A stretch of 64,000 nucleotides of DNA from Microbacterium sp. LWH13-1.2 (GTDB taxonomy: Bacteria > Actinomycetota > Actinomycetes > Actinomycetales > Microbacteriaceae). This document shows, piece by piece, positions 1 through 9,276 of this stretch; position 1 is the first letter of the stretch, and every line of letters begins with the position of its first letter. The stretch spans positions 744,001 through 808,000 of the forward strand of contig NZ_CP151635.1 in the NCBI RefSeq assembly GCF_038397735.1. Reading direction: 5' to 3'. The notes below the pieces were generated by a model. The model saw only the letters and a program-made list of their open reading frames with translations. It had not been told where the DNA came from and did no database searches. The position numbers and the translations under genes are program-made.

Positions 1-23
1 ACCGAGGAGTCGGGTGTGCTCAC
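1..23 (-). CDS. 5' end of a divergent gene (possibly hemolysin III-like), cut by the window edge
   Basis: Only about seven codons are inside the window. Reading leftward from a GTG at 23-21 gives M-S-T-P-D-S-S. A TAGAGT box sits on the same strand at 30-35 with exactly six bases between it and the GTG, the arrangement seen at many leaderless genes in this window. In M. tuberculosis the gene next to the Z-prenyl synthase Rv1086 is the divergent hemolysin III-like Rv1085c, so that family is the likely identity. This is inference from synteny only. Confidence 0.4.
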
Positions 24-115
24 GCCCTCACTCTATGCGGGCCGCCATTCCACCAGGCGTACATATCCTGAGCGTCAGCCCACTCGCTCAGGCCTCGGCA
101 CGATAGCGTAGGGAG
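24..115. promoter_or_regulatory. Divergent promoter region between the left-edge gene and the Z-prenyl synthase
   Basis: Two back-to-back candidate -10 boxes are visible: TAGAGT (minus strand, 30-35) and TAGCGT (plus strand, 104-109), each six bases from its GTG start. Between them lies a perfect 8-bp inverted repeat, CCTGAGCG at 67-74 and CGCTCAGG at 85-92, with a 10-base spacer and no T-run. It is better placed as an operator than as a terminator. Confidence 0.45.
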
Positions 116-898
116 GTGATGTCACGTGATGGTCAGGGGCGGGGGCCGCTGTACCGGCTCTACACCAGCAGGCTGCGCCGCCACCTCGACCCGGCGTCCG
201 TTCCTCACCATGTCGCGATGATGATCGACGGGAATCGGCGATGGGCCCGACAGCTCGGATACGAGACCCCGGCAGAGGGACACCGAGCAGGTGCCGCCAA
301 AATGCGGGAGTTCCTCGGATGGTGCGACGAGCTCGGCGTGCGCGTCGTCTCGCTGTATCTGCTCTCCAGCGACAATCTGCTCAAACGCGACTCCGCAGAG
401 CTGGCAGACCTCATCGAGATCATCGCGGAGCTCGCTGAGGCGCTGTCGCAGGAGCCCAACTGGCGTGTCAAGCACGTCGGGCGATCCGATATTCTGCCGC
501 CGGAGCTCGCCAGGGTGCTCGACGACGCGCAGGAGCGCACGCGCGATCACACCGGACTCCATGTGAATCTCGCGGTCGGCTACGGCGGACGCAACGAGAT
601 CGTCGACGCGGTACGCAGCATCGTCACGTCGCATCAGGCCTCGGGCGGAACGATCGAGGATCTCGCCGCGCACCTCACGCCCGAGATGATCGGCGAGCAC
701 CTCTACACGGGCGGACAGCCTGATCCGGACCTCGTCATCCGCACGAGCGGTGAGCAGCGCCTGAGCGACTTCCTGCTCTGGCAGAGCGCCCACAGCGAGT
801 TCTACTTCGTCGAGGCTCTCGGTCCGGATCTCAGGCAGGTCGACTTCCTGCGAGCGATCCGCGACTTCGCCGACCGCGATCGGCGTTTCGGGCGCTGA
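116..898 (+). CDS. Z-isoprenyl diphosphate synthase (UppS family, short-chain type)
   Basis: A cis-prenyltransferase that condenses isopentenyl diphosphate with an allylic primer to build Z-prenyl diphosphates for cell-envelope carrier lipids. The signature around the catalytic Asp is MIDGNRRWA (D38), followed by LYLLSSDNLLKR near residues 80-91 and the C-terminal RTSGEQRLSDFLLWQ block. The sequence resembles the short-product (Z-farnesyl) enzyme Rv1086 more than long-chain UppS, and the neighbourhood matches Rv1086; product length is inference. GTG 116 is chosen because TAGCGT lies six bases upstream, implying a leaderless mRNA. GGGAGG at 111-116 could alternatively serve a start a few codons further in. 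Confidence 0.88.
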   Translation: MMSRDGQGRGPLYRLYTSRLRRHLDPASVPHHVAMMIDGNRRWARQLGYETPAEGHRAGAAKMREFLGWCDELGVRVVSLYLLSSDNLLKRDSAELADLIEIIAELAEALSQEPNWRVKHVGRSDILPPELARVLDDAQERTRDHTGLHVNLAVGYGGRNEIVDAVRSIVTSHQASGGTIEDLAAHLTPEMIGEHLYTGGQPDPDLVIRTSGEQRLSDFLLWQSAHSEFYFVEALGPDLRQVDFLRAIRDFADRDRRFGR

Positions 899-934
899 TC
901 CGAGGCCTCTGCACCGTCGTGCCAGAATTGGTCG

Positions 935-2053
935 GTGAGTGCTTTCGACGCCTACCTCGCCTCTTTCGAGGGTGAGCCGGGATATCTGAACTGGGCTGCC
1001 TTCGGGCCGCTGTCTCCTTCCGTCCGCGAGGAGGTGTTCGCCGACGCGGATCTGCTCGCGAGCGGTCGTCCCTCGTCGCTCGCGCTCGTGGCAGAGCGGG
1101 TCGGACAGGCACAGGATCTCGTCGCGGAGATGCTCGGGGCTGAGCCCGCGGATATCACCCTTCAGCCGTCCTCGACTCACGGCCTGATGCACGCCCTGTA
1201 CGGGTTGAGCGGATCGGTCATCGCGGGTGGCGCCGAGTTCCCGAGCGTCAGCCTCACCCTCGAGCGTGCTGCCGCGGCATCGCGCGGATCGCTCGACCCG
1301 CGTTGGCTCACGCCGGCGGACGGACGCATCACGCCGGATGCCGTCGCCGACGCGCTCGACGCGGATGTCTCCGCTCTGGTGCTGAGCCACGTGGATTTCC
1401 GCACCGGCTATCGCGCCGACCTCGCGGCGCTGCGAGAGCTGATCGGTCCCGACCGTCTGCTGATCGTCGACGCCGTGCAGTCCTTCGGTGTGCTGGACGT
1501 CGACTACTCCGCAGCCGATGTCGTGGTCGGCCACGGATACAAGTGGCTCCGCGCCGGGCGCGGCAGCGGTTTCGCGTGGTTCTCGCCCCGCGCGCGGGAG
1601 AGGATCGCGCCGCTGCTCAGCGGCATCACAGGCTCATCGTCCGCGGGCCTTCCCGTCGACGAGCTCCCGGCTCCGGCACCGACAGCACAGGCCTACACGG
1701 TCAGCGGCCCCGACACGCTCGCGGCCGGTCGGCTCGCGATCGGCCTTCGAGACATGCGCGACGCCGGCGTGGCGACGATCGAGGCACGTCTCGCCGAGCA
1801 GGTCGACGAGGTCCTCGAGATCGCCGACCGGCACGGCATCCCGGTGATCTCCCCCCGCGCGCGAGAGCACCGTGCCGGCATCGTGTCGCTGCTGCCCGCC
1901 GAGCCCGCGCATCTCGCCGCGGCGCTGGCGAACGCGGGTCTCGTGGTCACCGCGCGCGGCTCATCTATCCGGGTGGCGCCCCACGCAGGCACGGATGCCG
2001 CCACGCTGGCGATGCTCGACGAGGCGCTTCAGGGACACGGCACCACCCGTTAA
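935..2053 (+). CDS. Aminotransferase class V-fold PLP enzyme
   Basis: A 372-residue fold-type I PLP enzyme of the class V (cysteine desulfurase/kynureninase-like) group. Visible active-site elements are SHVDFRTG (about 151-158), the PLP-N1-binding Asp in IVDAVQSFG (D179) and the Schiff-base Lys in HGYKWLRAG (K203). It lacks the mobile-loop cysteine of true cysteine desulfurases, so sulfur transfer is unlikely; the substrate cannot be read from sequence. The start is GTG with CAGAAT at 923-928, six bases upstream, suggesting leaderless expression. It follows the prenyl synthase by 36 bases but probably has its own promoter. Confidence 0.8.
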   Translation: MSAFDAYLASFEGEPGYLNWAAFGPLSPSVREEVFADADLLASGRPSSLALVAERVGQAQDLVAEMLGAEPADITLQPSSTHGLMHALYGLSGSVIAGGAEFPSVSLTLERAAAASRGSLDPRWLTPADGRITPDAVADALDADVSALVLSHVDFRTGYRADLAALRELIGPDRLLIVDAVQSFGVLDVDYSAADVVVGHGYKWLRAGRGSGFAWFSPRARERIAPLLSGITGSSSAGLPVDELPAPAPTAQAYTVSGPDTLAAGRLAIGLRDMRDAGVATIEARLAEQVDEVLEIADRHGIPVISPRAREHRAGIVSLLPAEPAHLAAALANAGLVVTARGSSIRVAPHAGTDAATLAMLDEALQGHGTTR

Positions 2054-2223
2054 TCAACACGTAACGAAGTGGTGGCGTGTCGAGTCGCGTTAATGTCGGC
2101 ACCTGGTCGTAGCTTCTAGGCATCGGGCAAGGTGCCCGTCGGGTCGGCCTCAGGTTGACGACTCGTGACCCCCTGGTCGACTCGTTCGAAAAACCGGGAT
2201 TCTCCCCGGGTCGGGAGTGGGTC

Positions 2224-3606
2224 GTGACCTCACGTACAGCGCAGCAGTCCGCAAGCACCGCGCAGCAGTCCACCCGTAAGACGACGACGCGAGCGGCGTC
2301 CGCTGATCCTGATCAGGATCTCCGGACCTACGTGCTCGACACGTCCGTCCTGCTGAGCGATCCGCAGGCGTTCTTCCGGTTCGCCGAGCATTCGGTCGTG
2401 CTCCCGGTGGTCGTCATCACCGAGCTCGAGGGCAAGCGCCACGACCCGGAGATCGGCTACTTCGCCCGGCAGGCGCTGCGTCACCTCGACGACCTGCGCG
2501 TCGAGCACGGTCGACTGGACTTCCCGGTCGAGGTCGGAGAGGGCGGCACGCTTCGCGTCGAGCTCGCCAACACCGATGCCTCCGTGCTTCCGGCAGGTAT
2601 CCGGCTCAGCGACAACGACACCCGCATCCTCTCGGTCGCCATGCATCTGGCGCAGGACGGGCAGGACGTCACGATCGTCTCGAAGGACCTCCCGATGCGC
2701 GTGAAGGCCGCGTCCCTCGGTCTCCGTGCCGAGGAGTACCTGGCCGAGCAGGCGATCGACTCCGGCTGGACCGGCATCACGACCTTGAACCTCTCGGGCG
2801 ACGAGATCAGCGACCTCTATGAGAGCGAGGTCGGCATCAGCGAGGACGCCAGGGGGCTTCCGGTGAACACCGGCCTCATCATCCACTCCGAGCGCGGCTC
2901 CGCCCTGGGGCGGATGACCGGCGACGGCGAGTACAAGCTCGTACGAGGCGATCGCGACATCTTCGGCATGCACGGCCGCTCGGCCGAGCAGCGCATCGCG
3001 ATCGATCTGCTGACGGACCCCGACGTGGGCATCGTCTCTCTCGGCGGACGAGCGGGCACCGGCAAGTCGGCGCTCGCGCTGTGCGCCGGACTCGAGGCGG
3101 TGCTCGAACGGCAGCAGCAGAAGAAGATCATCGTCTTCCGCCCGCTGTTCGCGGTCGGCGGCCAGGAGCTCGGGTACCTTCCCGGAGACCAGGGCGAGAA
3201 GATGGGGCCCTGGGGGCAGGCCGTCTTCGACACCCTCGGCTCTGTGGTCTCGGGCAACGTCATGGAAGAGGTCGTCGAACGAGGCATCCTCGAAGTGCTG
3301 CCGCTGACGCACATCCGTGGCCGGTCGCTCCACGACGCTTTCGTGATCGTCGACGAGGCGCAGTCGCTCGAACGCAACGTACTGCTCACGGTCCTCAGCC
3401 GGATGGGACAGAACTCCCGGGTCGTGCTCACTCACGACGTCGGCCAGCGTGACAACCTGCGCGTCGGCCGCCACGATGGCATCGCCAGTGTGATCGAGAC
3501 GCTCAAGGGACACGACCTGTTCGCACACGTGACGCTGATGCGGTCCGAGCGCTCTGCGATCGCCGCCCTCGTCACCGAACTCCTGGAGGGTGGCGAACTC
3601 AGCTGA
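2224..3606 (+). CDS. phoH2: PIN domain-PhoH ATPase (PhoH2 type)
   Basis: A two-domain protein of 460 residues. The N-terminal PIN RNase domain begins at [12 protein letters not shown] (acidic D39); the C-terminal PhoH P-loop ATPase has Walker [10 protein letters not shown] at 274-282 and Walker B FVIVDEAQ at about 373-380. PIN-PhoH proteins of mycobacteria are described as RNA helicase/RNases. GTG 2224 is preferred because a GGGAG lies about 8 bases upstream; the frame is open to 2155 but the extra N-terminal sequence is not PIN-like. No small antitoxin-type ORF that I can recognise sits upstream. A strong hairpin follows the stop. Confidence 0.88.
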   Translation: MTSRTAQQSASTAQQSTRKTTTRAASADPDQDLRTYVLDTSVLLSDPQAFFRFAEHSVVLPVVVITELEGKRHDPEIGYFARQALRHLDDLRVEHGRLDFPVEVGEGGTLRVELANTDASVLPAGIRLSDNDTRILSVAMHLAQDGQDVTIVSKDLPMRVKAASLGLRAEEYLAEQAIDSGWTGITTLNLSGDEISDLYESEVGISEDARGLPVNTGLIIHSERGSALGRMTGDGEYKLVRGDRDIFGMHGRSAEQRIAIDLLTDPDVGIVSLGGRAGTGKSALALCAGLEAVLERQQQKKIIVFRPLFAVGGQELGYLPGDQGEKMGPWGQAVFDTLGSVVSGNVMEEVVERGILEVLPLTHIRGRSLHDAFVIVDEAQSLERNVLLTVLSRMGQNSRVVLTHDVGQRDNLRVGRHDGIASVIETLKGHDLFAHVTLMRSERSAIAALVTELLEGGELS

Positions 3607-3615
3607 GCTCGCCCG

Positions 3616-3649
3616 GAAGCGGATGCCGTGGGTTCGCGGCATCCGCTTC
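3616..3649 (+). terminator. Hairpin terminator after phoH2
   Basis: A perfect 13-bp stem (3616-3628 with 3637-3649) and an 8-base loop directly follow the phoH2 stop. The U-tract is poor (TGTATGT), as for other hairpins here. The stem is built on GGATGCCG/CGGCATCC, the word that recurs in other terminators of this window. Confidence 0.75.
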
Positions 3650-3755
3650 TGTATGTCCGCGATATGCCGCGACATACCGCGGCGATCCGCACTCCCGATC
3701 GTCGGACCCGGGATTAGGCTCGTCGCATCAACCGCAGACGATGGAGTGATGCGCG

Positions 3756-5987
3756 ATGAGTGATGCGACGAAGACGGTCGAAGACGCCCAGCTGCCACCG
3801 GTGGCGGTGGATCAGAGACCTCGGTGGACGCCGCTCAAGATCGTCCTGTGGGCGGCGATAGCCCTGCTGGGCGGCATCGCCTGGACGATGCTCGCAATCG
3901 TCCGGGGAGAGACGGTGAACGCGATCTGGTTCGTCTTCGCCGCTGTGTGCACGTACCTCGTCTTCTACCGCTTCTATTCGAAGTTCATCGAGCGGAACCT
4001 CGTGAAGCCGAACGATCGGCGAGCGACCCCTGCCGAGTACAAGGCCGACGGCAAGGACTACGTCGCCACCGACCGCCGGGTGCTGTTCGGCCATCACTTC
4101 GCCGCCATCGCCGGAGCCGGCCCCCTCGTAGGACCTGTGCTGGCCGCGCAGATGGGCTACCTGCCCGGCACCATCTGGATCATCGTGGGTGTCGTTCTGG
4201 CCGGTGCCGTGCAGGACTACCTCGTGATGTTCTTCTCGATGCGACGAGGCGGACGCTCGCTGGGGCAGATGGCGCGTGACGAGCTCGGCCGATTCGGCGG
4301 CACGGCGGCCATCATCGCGACGCTCCTCATCATGATCATCATCACGGCGATCCTCGCGCTCGTGGTCGTGAACGCCCTCGGCGAGAGCCCCTGGGGCGTC
4401 TTCTCCGTGGCGATGACCATCCCGATCGCTCTCTTCATGGGTGCGTACCTCCGGTGGATCCGCCCCGGCAAGATCACCGAGGTGTCGCTCATCGGATTCG
4501 TGCTGCTGATGGCCGCCATCATCGGCGGCGGCATGGTCGCGGAGACCGACTGGGGTCAGGCGATCTTCACCCTCGACCGCACGACGATCGCATGGGGGAT
4601 CATCGTCTACGGCTTCATCGCCGCGGTGCTGCCGGTATGGATGCTGCTGGCTCCACGTGACTACCTCTCGACCTTCATGAAGATCGGTGTGATCGTCGCG
4701 CTCGCCGTCGCGATCCTGTTCGTGCGTCCTGAGATCACCGTTCCGGCGTTCAGCGAGTTCGCCGCAGGTGAGACCGGGCCCGTCTGGGCGGGAGCGCTGT
4801 TCCCGTTCCTCTTCGTCACGATCGCCTGTGGAGCGCTGAGCGGATTCCACGCACTCATCGCGTCGGGCACGACGCCGAAGATGATCGAGAAGGAGAAGCA
4901 GACCCGCTTCATCGGTTATGGCGGCATGCTCATGGAGTCTTTCGTGGCGATCATGGCTCTGGTCGCAGCCATCTCGATCGACCGCGGTCTGTACTTCGCG
5001 ATGAACTCGTCTCCGGCGGCCACTCTCGGCACGGTGGAGGGTGCTGTGCAGTTCGTCAACAGCCTCGGCTTGACCGGGGTGAACCTCACGCCCGAGATGC
5101 TCACGAGCACGGCGGAGGCGGTGGGTGAGGAATCGATCGTCTCACGCGCGGGCGGCGCGCCGACACTCGCTCTCGGCCTCGCGAACATCATGCAGCAGTG
5201 GATCGGCGGCACCGGGATGATGGCGTTCTGGTACCACTTCGCCATCATGTTCGAGGCGCTGTTCATCCTGACGGCGGTGGATGCGGGCACTCGGGTCGCG
5301 CGCTTCATGCTGCAGGACTCTGTGGGCAACGTCATCCCTCGTTTCAAGGACACATCGTGGCGAGTGGGGGCGTGGATCTGCACCGCGGTGATGGTCGCAG
5401 GATGGGGCGCGGTGCTGATCATGGGGGTGACAGATCCCCTCGGAGGCATCAACACCCTGTTCCCGCTGTTCGGCATCGCGAACCAACTGCTCGCAGCGAT
5501 CGCGCTCGCCGTGGTCCTTGTGATCGTGGCCCGCAGGCGCACCTTCAAGGTGCTGTGGGTCGTCGCACTGCCTCTGGCCTTCGTGACCGTCGTCACCGTC
5601 ACAGCCTCGTTGCAGAAGATCTTCTCGACCGTGCCCCAGGTGGGGTACTTCGCGAATCACGTCGCGTTCCGCGACGCGCTCGCGGCGGGGGAGACCTCGT
5701 TCGGAACCGCCACGAGCGTCGCAGCCATGGAGGCGGTCGTGCGCAACACCATGATCCAGGGGGTGCTGTCGGTGACCTTCCTGGTGCTCTCGGTGATCGT
5801 CATCACCATCTCGCTCATCAAGGTGATCCGGGCCGTGCGCCCCGGCCCTGTCGTCGATCACGAGGATCCTGAGGTGCCGTCGCGCCGCTTCGCGCCGGCC
5901 GGTCTCATCGCGTCGTCGGAAGAGCGCGCCGTCGAGAAGCAATGGGCTGCTCTGCCTGCATCCGCTCAACCGACGAGAGGGCACTGA
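3756..5987 (+). CDS. cstA: Carbon starvation protein CstA (pyruvate/peptide transporter)
   Basis: A polytopic membrane protein of 743 residues, the normal CstA length. The N-terminal CstA domain shows many hydrophobic helices and the conserved block FGHHFAAIAGAGPLVGPVLA at about 110-129. A CstA C-terminal region follows after residue 480, ending in a charged tail. Family members (CstA, BtsT/YjiY) import pyruvate or peptides when carbon is limiting. TAGGCT at 3715-3720 is a plausible -10 giving a leader of about 30 bases with GGAG before ATG 3756. Its stop overlaps the start of the YbdD-like gene, the usual cstA partner. Confidence 0.93.
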   Translation: MSDATKTVEDAQLPPVAVDQRPRWTPLKIVLWAAIALLGGIAWTMLAIVRGETVNAIWFVFAAVCTYLVFYRFYSKFIERNLVKPNDRRATPAEYKADGKDYVATDRRVLFGHHFAAIAGAGPLVGPVLAAQMGYLPGTIWIIVGVVLAGAVQDYLVMFFSMRRGGRSLGQMARDELGRFGGTAAIIATLLIMIIITAILALVVVNALGESPWGVFSVAMTIPIALFMGAYLRWIRPGKITEVSLIGFVLLMAAIIGGGMVAETDWGQAIFTLDRTTIAWGIIVYGFIAAVLPVWMLLAPRDYLSTFMKIGVIVALAVAILFVRPEITVPAFSEFAAGETGPVWAGALFPFLFVTIACGALSGFHALIASGTTPKMIEKEKQTRFIGYGGMLMESFVAIMALVAAISIDRGLYFAMNSSPAATLGTVEGAVQFVNSLGLTGVNLTPEMLTSTAEAVGEESIVSRAGGAPTLALGLANIMQQWIGGTGMMAFWYHFAIMFEALFILTAVDAGTRVARFMLQDSVGNVIPRFKDTSWRVGAWICTAVMVAGWGAVLIMGVTDPLGGINTLFPLFGIANQLLAAIALAVVLVIVARRRTFKVLWVVALPLAFVTVVTVTASLQKIFSTVPQVGYFANHVAFRDALAAGETSFGTATSVAAMEAVVRNTMIQGVLSVTFLVLSVIVITISLIKVIRAVRPGPVVDHEDPEVPSRRFAPAGLIASSEERAVEKQWAALPASAQPTRGH

Positions 5988-6193
5988 TGACCGCGGTCGT
6001 CACGGATGCCGCTCGACGGGTCTGGCAAGCGGTCGCCTGGTATGTGAATGGGGTGACCGGGCAATCCCGGTATACGGCGTACGTCACCCATGAGCGCGAG
6101 CGGCATCCGGACCGCGAGCCCCTCACGGAGCGCGAGTTCTGGCGAGCGCACTACGCCCAGCAGGACGCCGATCCGGGGGCGCGCTGCTGCTGA
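5987..6193 (+). CDS. YbdD/YjiX family small protein, CstA partner
   Basis: A 68-residue soluble protein. The start ATG overlaps the cstA stop (TGATG), so translation is coupled. The pattern Y-x9-H-x5-HPD, then a Y/F-rich EFW segment and a terminal R-C-C are typical of the YbdD (DUF466) family, which almost always accompanies CstA/BtsT transporters and is needed for their activity in enterobacteria. The reading frame is open upstream to 5942, but that part lies inside cstA. Confidence 0.88.
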   Translation: MTAVVTDAARRVWQAVAWYVNGVTGQSRYTAYVTHERERHPDREPLTEREFWRAHYAQQDADPGARCC

Positions 6194-6206
6194 GGGCCCG
6201 AAGACG

Positions 6207-6243
6207 ACGGATGCCGCAGGGACCGAGTCCCTGCGGCATCCGT
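6207..6243. terminator. Bidirectional hairpin terminator between ybdD and fumC
   Basis: A perfect 17-bp stem (6207-6223 paired with 6227-6243) closes a 3-base loop between convergent genes. It can serve both strands. There is no clear U-tract on either side. The stem again contains GGATGCCG/CGGCATCC. Confidence 0.85.
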
Positions 6244-6260
6244 GTGTCAGTGCCTGACGA

Positions 6261-7682
6261 TCAACCCGGGTGGGTCATCGACAGCAGGTCGAGCTTCTCG
6301 TCGAGCTGCGCGAGGGTCAGGTCGCCGCGCTCGACGTATCCGAGGTCGATGACCGCGTCGCGCACCGTGATGCCCTTCGCGACGGCGTGCTTGGCGATCT
6401 TCGCCGCAGCCTCGTATCCGATGAGCTTGTTCAGCGGGGTGACGATCGACGGGCTCATCCCGGCGAAGGCGGCAGCGCGCTCGAGATTGGCCTGCAGGCC
6501 ATCGACGGTCTTGTCGGCGAGCACGCGTGAGGCGTTCGCGAGCAGGCGGATCGACTCGAGCAGTGCGGTGCCCATGACCGGGATGGCGACGTTGAGCTCG
6601 AACGAACCGGAGGCACCGGCCCAGGCGACGGTCGCGTCATTGCCGATCACGCGCGCGCAGACCATGAGCACGGCCTCGGGGACGACCGGGTTGACCTTGC
6701 CGGGCATGATCGAGGATCCGGGCTGGAGGTCGGGGATGTGCAGCTCGCCGAGACCCGTGTTCGGGCCGGAACCCATCCAGCGGAGGTCGTTGTTGATCTT
6801 GGTCAGCGAGACGGCGATGGTGCGCAGCGCACCGGATGCCTCGACGAGGCCGTCGCGGTTGGCCTGCGCCTCGAAGTGGTCCTTCGCCTCGGTGATCGGC
6901 AGTTCGGTCTCTGCCGCGAGCAGCGCGATGACCTTCTGCGGGAAGCCGAGCGGCGTGTTGATGCCCGTGCCGGTGGCCGTCCCACCGAGGGGGACCTCGG
7001 AGACGCGGGGGAGCGCCGACTGCACGCGCTCGATGCCGAGGCGGATCTGACGGGCGTAGCCGCCGAACTCCTGGCCGAGGGTGACCGGGGTCGCATCCAT
7101 GAGGTGCGTGCGTCCGGACTTCACCGCGTCCTTCCACAGCGCAGCCTTCGCCTCGAGGGCGACGGCGAGGTGGTCGAGCGCCGGGATCAGGGTGTCGATC
7201 AGGGCCTGTGTGACGGCGATGTGCACGGAGGTCGGGAACACGTCGTTCGACGACTGCGAGGCGTTCACGTGATCGTTGGGGTGCACGTTCGCACCGAGGA
7301 TGCGGGTGGCGAGGGTCGCGAGGACCTCGTTCATGTTCATGTTCGACGACGTGCCGGAGCCCGTCTGATACGTGTCGACCGGGAACTCCCCGTCGTGTGC
7401 GCCCGAGGCGACCTGATCGGCGGCCTGGGCGATCGCGTCGGCGATGGCGCCGTCGAGGGTTCCCAGCTCCTTGTTCGCGAGCGCAGCTGCCTTCTTGATG
7501 CGCGCGAGAGCGGCGATCTGCGTCGACTCGAGGCCCTTGCCCGAGATCGGGAAGTTCTCTACAGCGCGCTGCGTCTGAGCGCCGTAGAGCGCGTTCACGG
7601 GAACCCGCACCTCGCCCATGGTGTCGTGCTCGATGCGGTAGCCCTGCGAGTTCTCGCCGCTGAGCTGGTCGGTGTCGGTCAT
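6261..7682 (-). CDS. fumC: Class II fumarate hydratase
   Basis: Interconverts fumarate and L-malate in the TCA cycle. It has 473 residues, in the family range. The signature [11 protein letters not shown] lies at about 322-332, the catalytic [10 protein letters not shown] region at 191-200 and the [14 protein letters not shown] substrate loop at 107-120. ATG 7682 is chosen over the much longer open frame because an AAGGAGGG box precedes it and homology begins there. The start overlaps the carbonic anhydrase stop (ATGA). It is last in the operon xseA-xseB-DUF4245-carbonic anhydrase-fumC; M. tuberculosis also has fum in this neighbourhood. Confidence 0.96.
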   Translation of the reverse strand: MTDTDQLSGENSQGYRIEHDTMGEVRVPVNALYGAQTQRAVENFPISGKGLESTQIAALARIKKAAALANKELGTLDGAIADAIAQAADQVASGAHDGEFPVDTYQTGSGTSSNMNMNEVLATLATRILGANVHPNDHVNASQSSNDVFPTSVHIAVTQALIDTLIPALDHLAVALEAKAALWKDAVKSGRTHLMDATPVTLGQEFGGYARQIRLGIERVQSALPRVSEVPLGGTATGTGINTPLGFPQKVIALLAAETELPITEAKDHFEAQANRDGLVEASGALRTIAVSLTKINNDLRWMGSGPNTGLGELHIPDLQPGSSIMPGKVNPVVPEAVLMVCARVIGNDATVAWAGASGSFELNVAIPVMGTALLESIRLLANASRVLADKTVDGLQANLERAAAFAGMSPSIVTPLNKLIGYEAAAKIAKHAVAKGITVRDAVIDLGYVERGDLTLAQLDEKLDLLSMTHPG

Positions 7683-8368
7683 TCCGAACCCTCCTTGGTT
7701 GCGGGGCCGTGCCCCTCGGTGTCGATTCCGTCTGTGTCGATTCCGACCGTGATGATGGGCACCGCGGTGCCCTCGGCCAGACGGTAGTTGGCGCCGACGA
7801 TGCCCAGGCGGCCTTCGGCGACCGCGTGGGAGATCACTTCGGACGACTGCAGCAGATCGCTGACGGTGTTGCGCAGGTGCTCCTGGCCGACGAGGTCGGC
7901 GTCGATCTCGTCGACGGTGGTTCCGCCGTTCTCGACGAGCACCTTGCGGGCGGCGGGGACGATCGGCGCGATGAGCTTCCAGATGTGCGGAGGCAGGGGA
8001 GCGGCGTCGATCGCGGTCCCGTCGATGGCAGCGCGCACGGCACCGCACGAGTCGTGCGCGAGGACGACGATCAGGGGCACGTTCAGCACGGCGACCGCAT
8101 ACTCGAGGCTGGCCACGATCGACTCGCCGATCACCTGACCGGCGTTGCGGACGACGAAGAGGTCACCGAGGCCGAGATCGAAGATGATCTCCGCGGCGAG
8201 GCGCGAGTCCGAGCATCCGAACAGCGTCGCGACCGGATGCTGCGCGGCCGCCAGGTGCTTCCGTCGCGCGACGTCCTGGTTCGGGTGCCGAGGGGCGTCA
8301 TCGACGAATCGCTGGTTGCCTTCCTGCATCTGCTTCCAGGCGGCGGCGGGCGTGAGCGTATCTGTCAT
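7679..8368 (-). CDS. Beta-class carbonic anhydrase
   Basis: A zinc enzyme interconverting CO2 and bicarbonate, 229 residues. The zinc ligands are visible as C52-x-D54-x-R56 in GCSDSR and H105-x2-C108 in LAHDSCGA. The Asp-Arg dyad is intact, so it should be active. It starts five bases after the DUF4245 gene and overlaps fumC by four bases, so it is co-transcribed with them. Bicarbonate supply for anaplerosis fits a location next to a TCA gene, but that link is inference. Confidence 0.93.
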   Translation of the reverse strand: MTDTLTPAAAWKQMQEGNQRFVDDAPRHPNQDVARRKHLAAAQHPVATLFGCSDSRLAAEIIFDLGLGDLFVVRNAGQVIGESIVASLEYAVAVLNVPLIVVLAHDSCGAVRAAIDGTAIDAAPLPPHIWKLIAPIVPAARKVLVENGGTTVDEIDADLVGQEHLRNTVSDLLQSSEVISHAVAEGRLGIVGANYRLAEGTAVPIITVGIDTDGIDTEGHGPATKEGSE

Positions 8369-8373
8369 GAGGG

Positions 8374-9012
8374 CTACTCCGAGAGGTCGCGGATCTGCGG
8401 GACGAGGGATTCGGCGAGTTCAGCCGTGGAGTCGGCCGAACGCGAGCCGTAGAGCAGAAGGTAGTCGTCACCCGCCTGGGTGCCGATCGCGTAGGTGATG
8501 TTCTGCTTCGCACCGGCATCGCCCGGCTCGTAGACATCCCACTCGAGGCCGCCGATCGACGTCGTGTCCGTGGGCGCGATTCCGTTCAGGCGCTGCGGAG
8601 CCCACGATGAATCGGCGCCGAAGGCTTGCGCGAGCTTCACGAAGCCGCGCTCGTTCTCGGCAGCCGGGGCGAGCGTCACATCCCACACCGCGGTCGCGCC
8701 GCTCGTGAGGCCGGCCTCGTTCACGCGCCAGAAGTCGTCGAGATCGGGAACGATCACCGGGCTGTCGACGGTGGACTCCACGTCGGCGGCGATGCCGACC
8801 ATGTCGATGGTGGTGCTCGTCGCTGGTTCGCCGCGGGGCACGGCGAACACGATCACCGCGACGATGGCCAGGGTGGCGATCAGCGCGGCGATCAGGCTGC
8901 GCACCGTCTGGCTCGAGCGATAGGCCTTGCTCGATGCGGCCTTGCGGGCCGCCGTCTCAGCGGGGGTCTCGGGGCGGCCGAGCTCCGCGACGATGGGTGC
9001 GGGCTTGTTCAC
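8374..9012 (-). CDS. DUF4245 single-pass membrane protein
   Basis: A protein of 212 residues with a short basic cytoplasmic N-terminus, one transmembrane helix at about 37-58 and an extracytoplasmic DUF4245 domain containing the WxVYEPG-type block near the C-terminus. Function is unknown. The family sits beside xseAB, fumC or glpX in many actinobacteria (Rv1100 in M. tuberculosis). GTG 9012 overlaps the xseB stop (GTGA) and is preferred to the 27-codon upstream extension, which lies inside xseB. Confidence 0.85.
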   Translation of the reverse strand: MNKPAPIVAELGRPETPAETAARKAASSKAYRSSQTVRSLIAALIATLAIVAVIVFAVPRGEPATSTTIDMVGIAADVESTVDSPVIVPDLDDFWRVNEAGLTSGATAVWDVTLAPAAENERGFVKLAQAFGADSSWAPQRLNGIAPTDTTSIGGLEWDVYEPGDAGAKQNITYAIGTQAGDDYLLLYGSRSADSTAELAESLVPQIRDLSE

Positions 9013-9245
9013 GACTCGTCCTCGTCGGAGTCGTCGGCGGCGGCACGGGCCGCCTCGAGTCGACGCTTGGCGCCGAGCAGCCACTCCTCGCACCGCGCGG
9101 CGAGAGCCTCGCCGCGCTCCCAGAGGGCGAGCGACTGCTCGAGGGTCGGAGCGCCCTGTTCCAGCTCGGAGACGACCTTCACGAGCTCGTCGCGAGCGGC
9201 CTCGAACGACAGCGTGTCCACAGGGGTGTCGTTCAGCGCACTCAC
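9009..9245 (-). CDS. xseB: Exodeoxyribonuclease VII small subunit
   Basis: A 78-residue helical protein matching XseB in length and in its pattern [19 protein letters not shown] followed by a leucine-rich [14 protein letters not shown] helix. It pairs with XseA to degrade single-stranded DNA. The acidic tail (DDSDEDES) is common in actinobacterial versions. GTG 9245 has TAGGAT at 9252-9257 six bases upstream with GGAGG between, so it may be expressed from its own leaderless promoter as well as from the xseA transcript. Confidence 0.93.
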   Translation of the reverse strand: MSALNDTPVDTLSFEAARDELVKVVSELEQGAPTLEQSLALWERGEALAARCEEWLLGAKRRLEAARAAADDSDEDES

Positions 9246-9276
9246 GCCTCCATCCTACGCGGTGCGCAGGGTGTGC

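Noticed and set aside
122..2000. Long minus-strand frames antisense to the prenyl synthase and PLP enzyme
   Set aside because: No ribosome site, no family, composition typical of antisense shadows; the plus-strand genes show clear motifs.
2224..3606. PIN-PhoH as part of a toxin-antitoxin pair (PhoAT)
   Set aside because: A small antitoxin gene overlapping its 5' end, as in PhoAT systems, is not evident; the stretch 2054-2223 shows no convincing ORF.
7683..8048. N-terminal extension of the fumC frame
   Set aside because: It lies within the carbonic anhydrase gene, is Arg/His-rich and lacks fumarase homology; ATG 7682 has a strong ribosome site.
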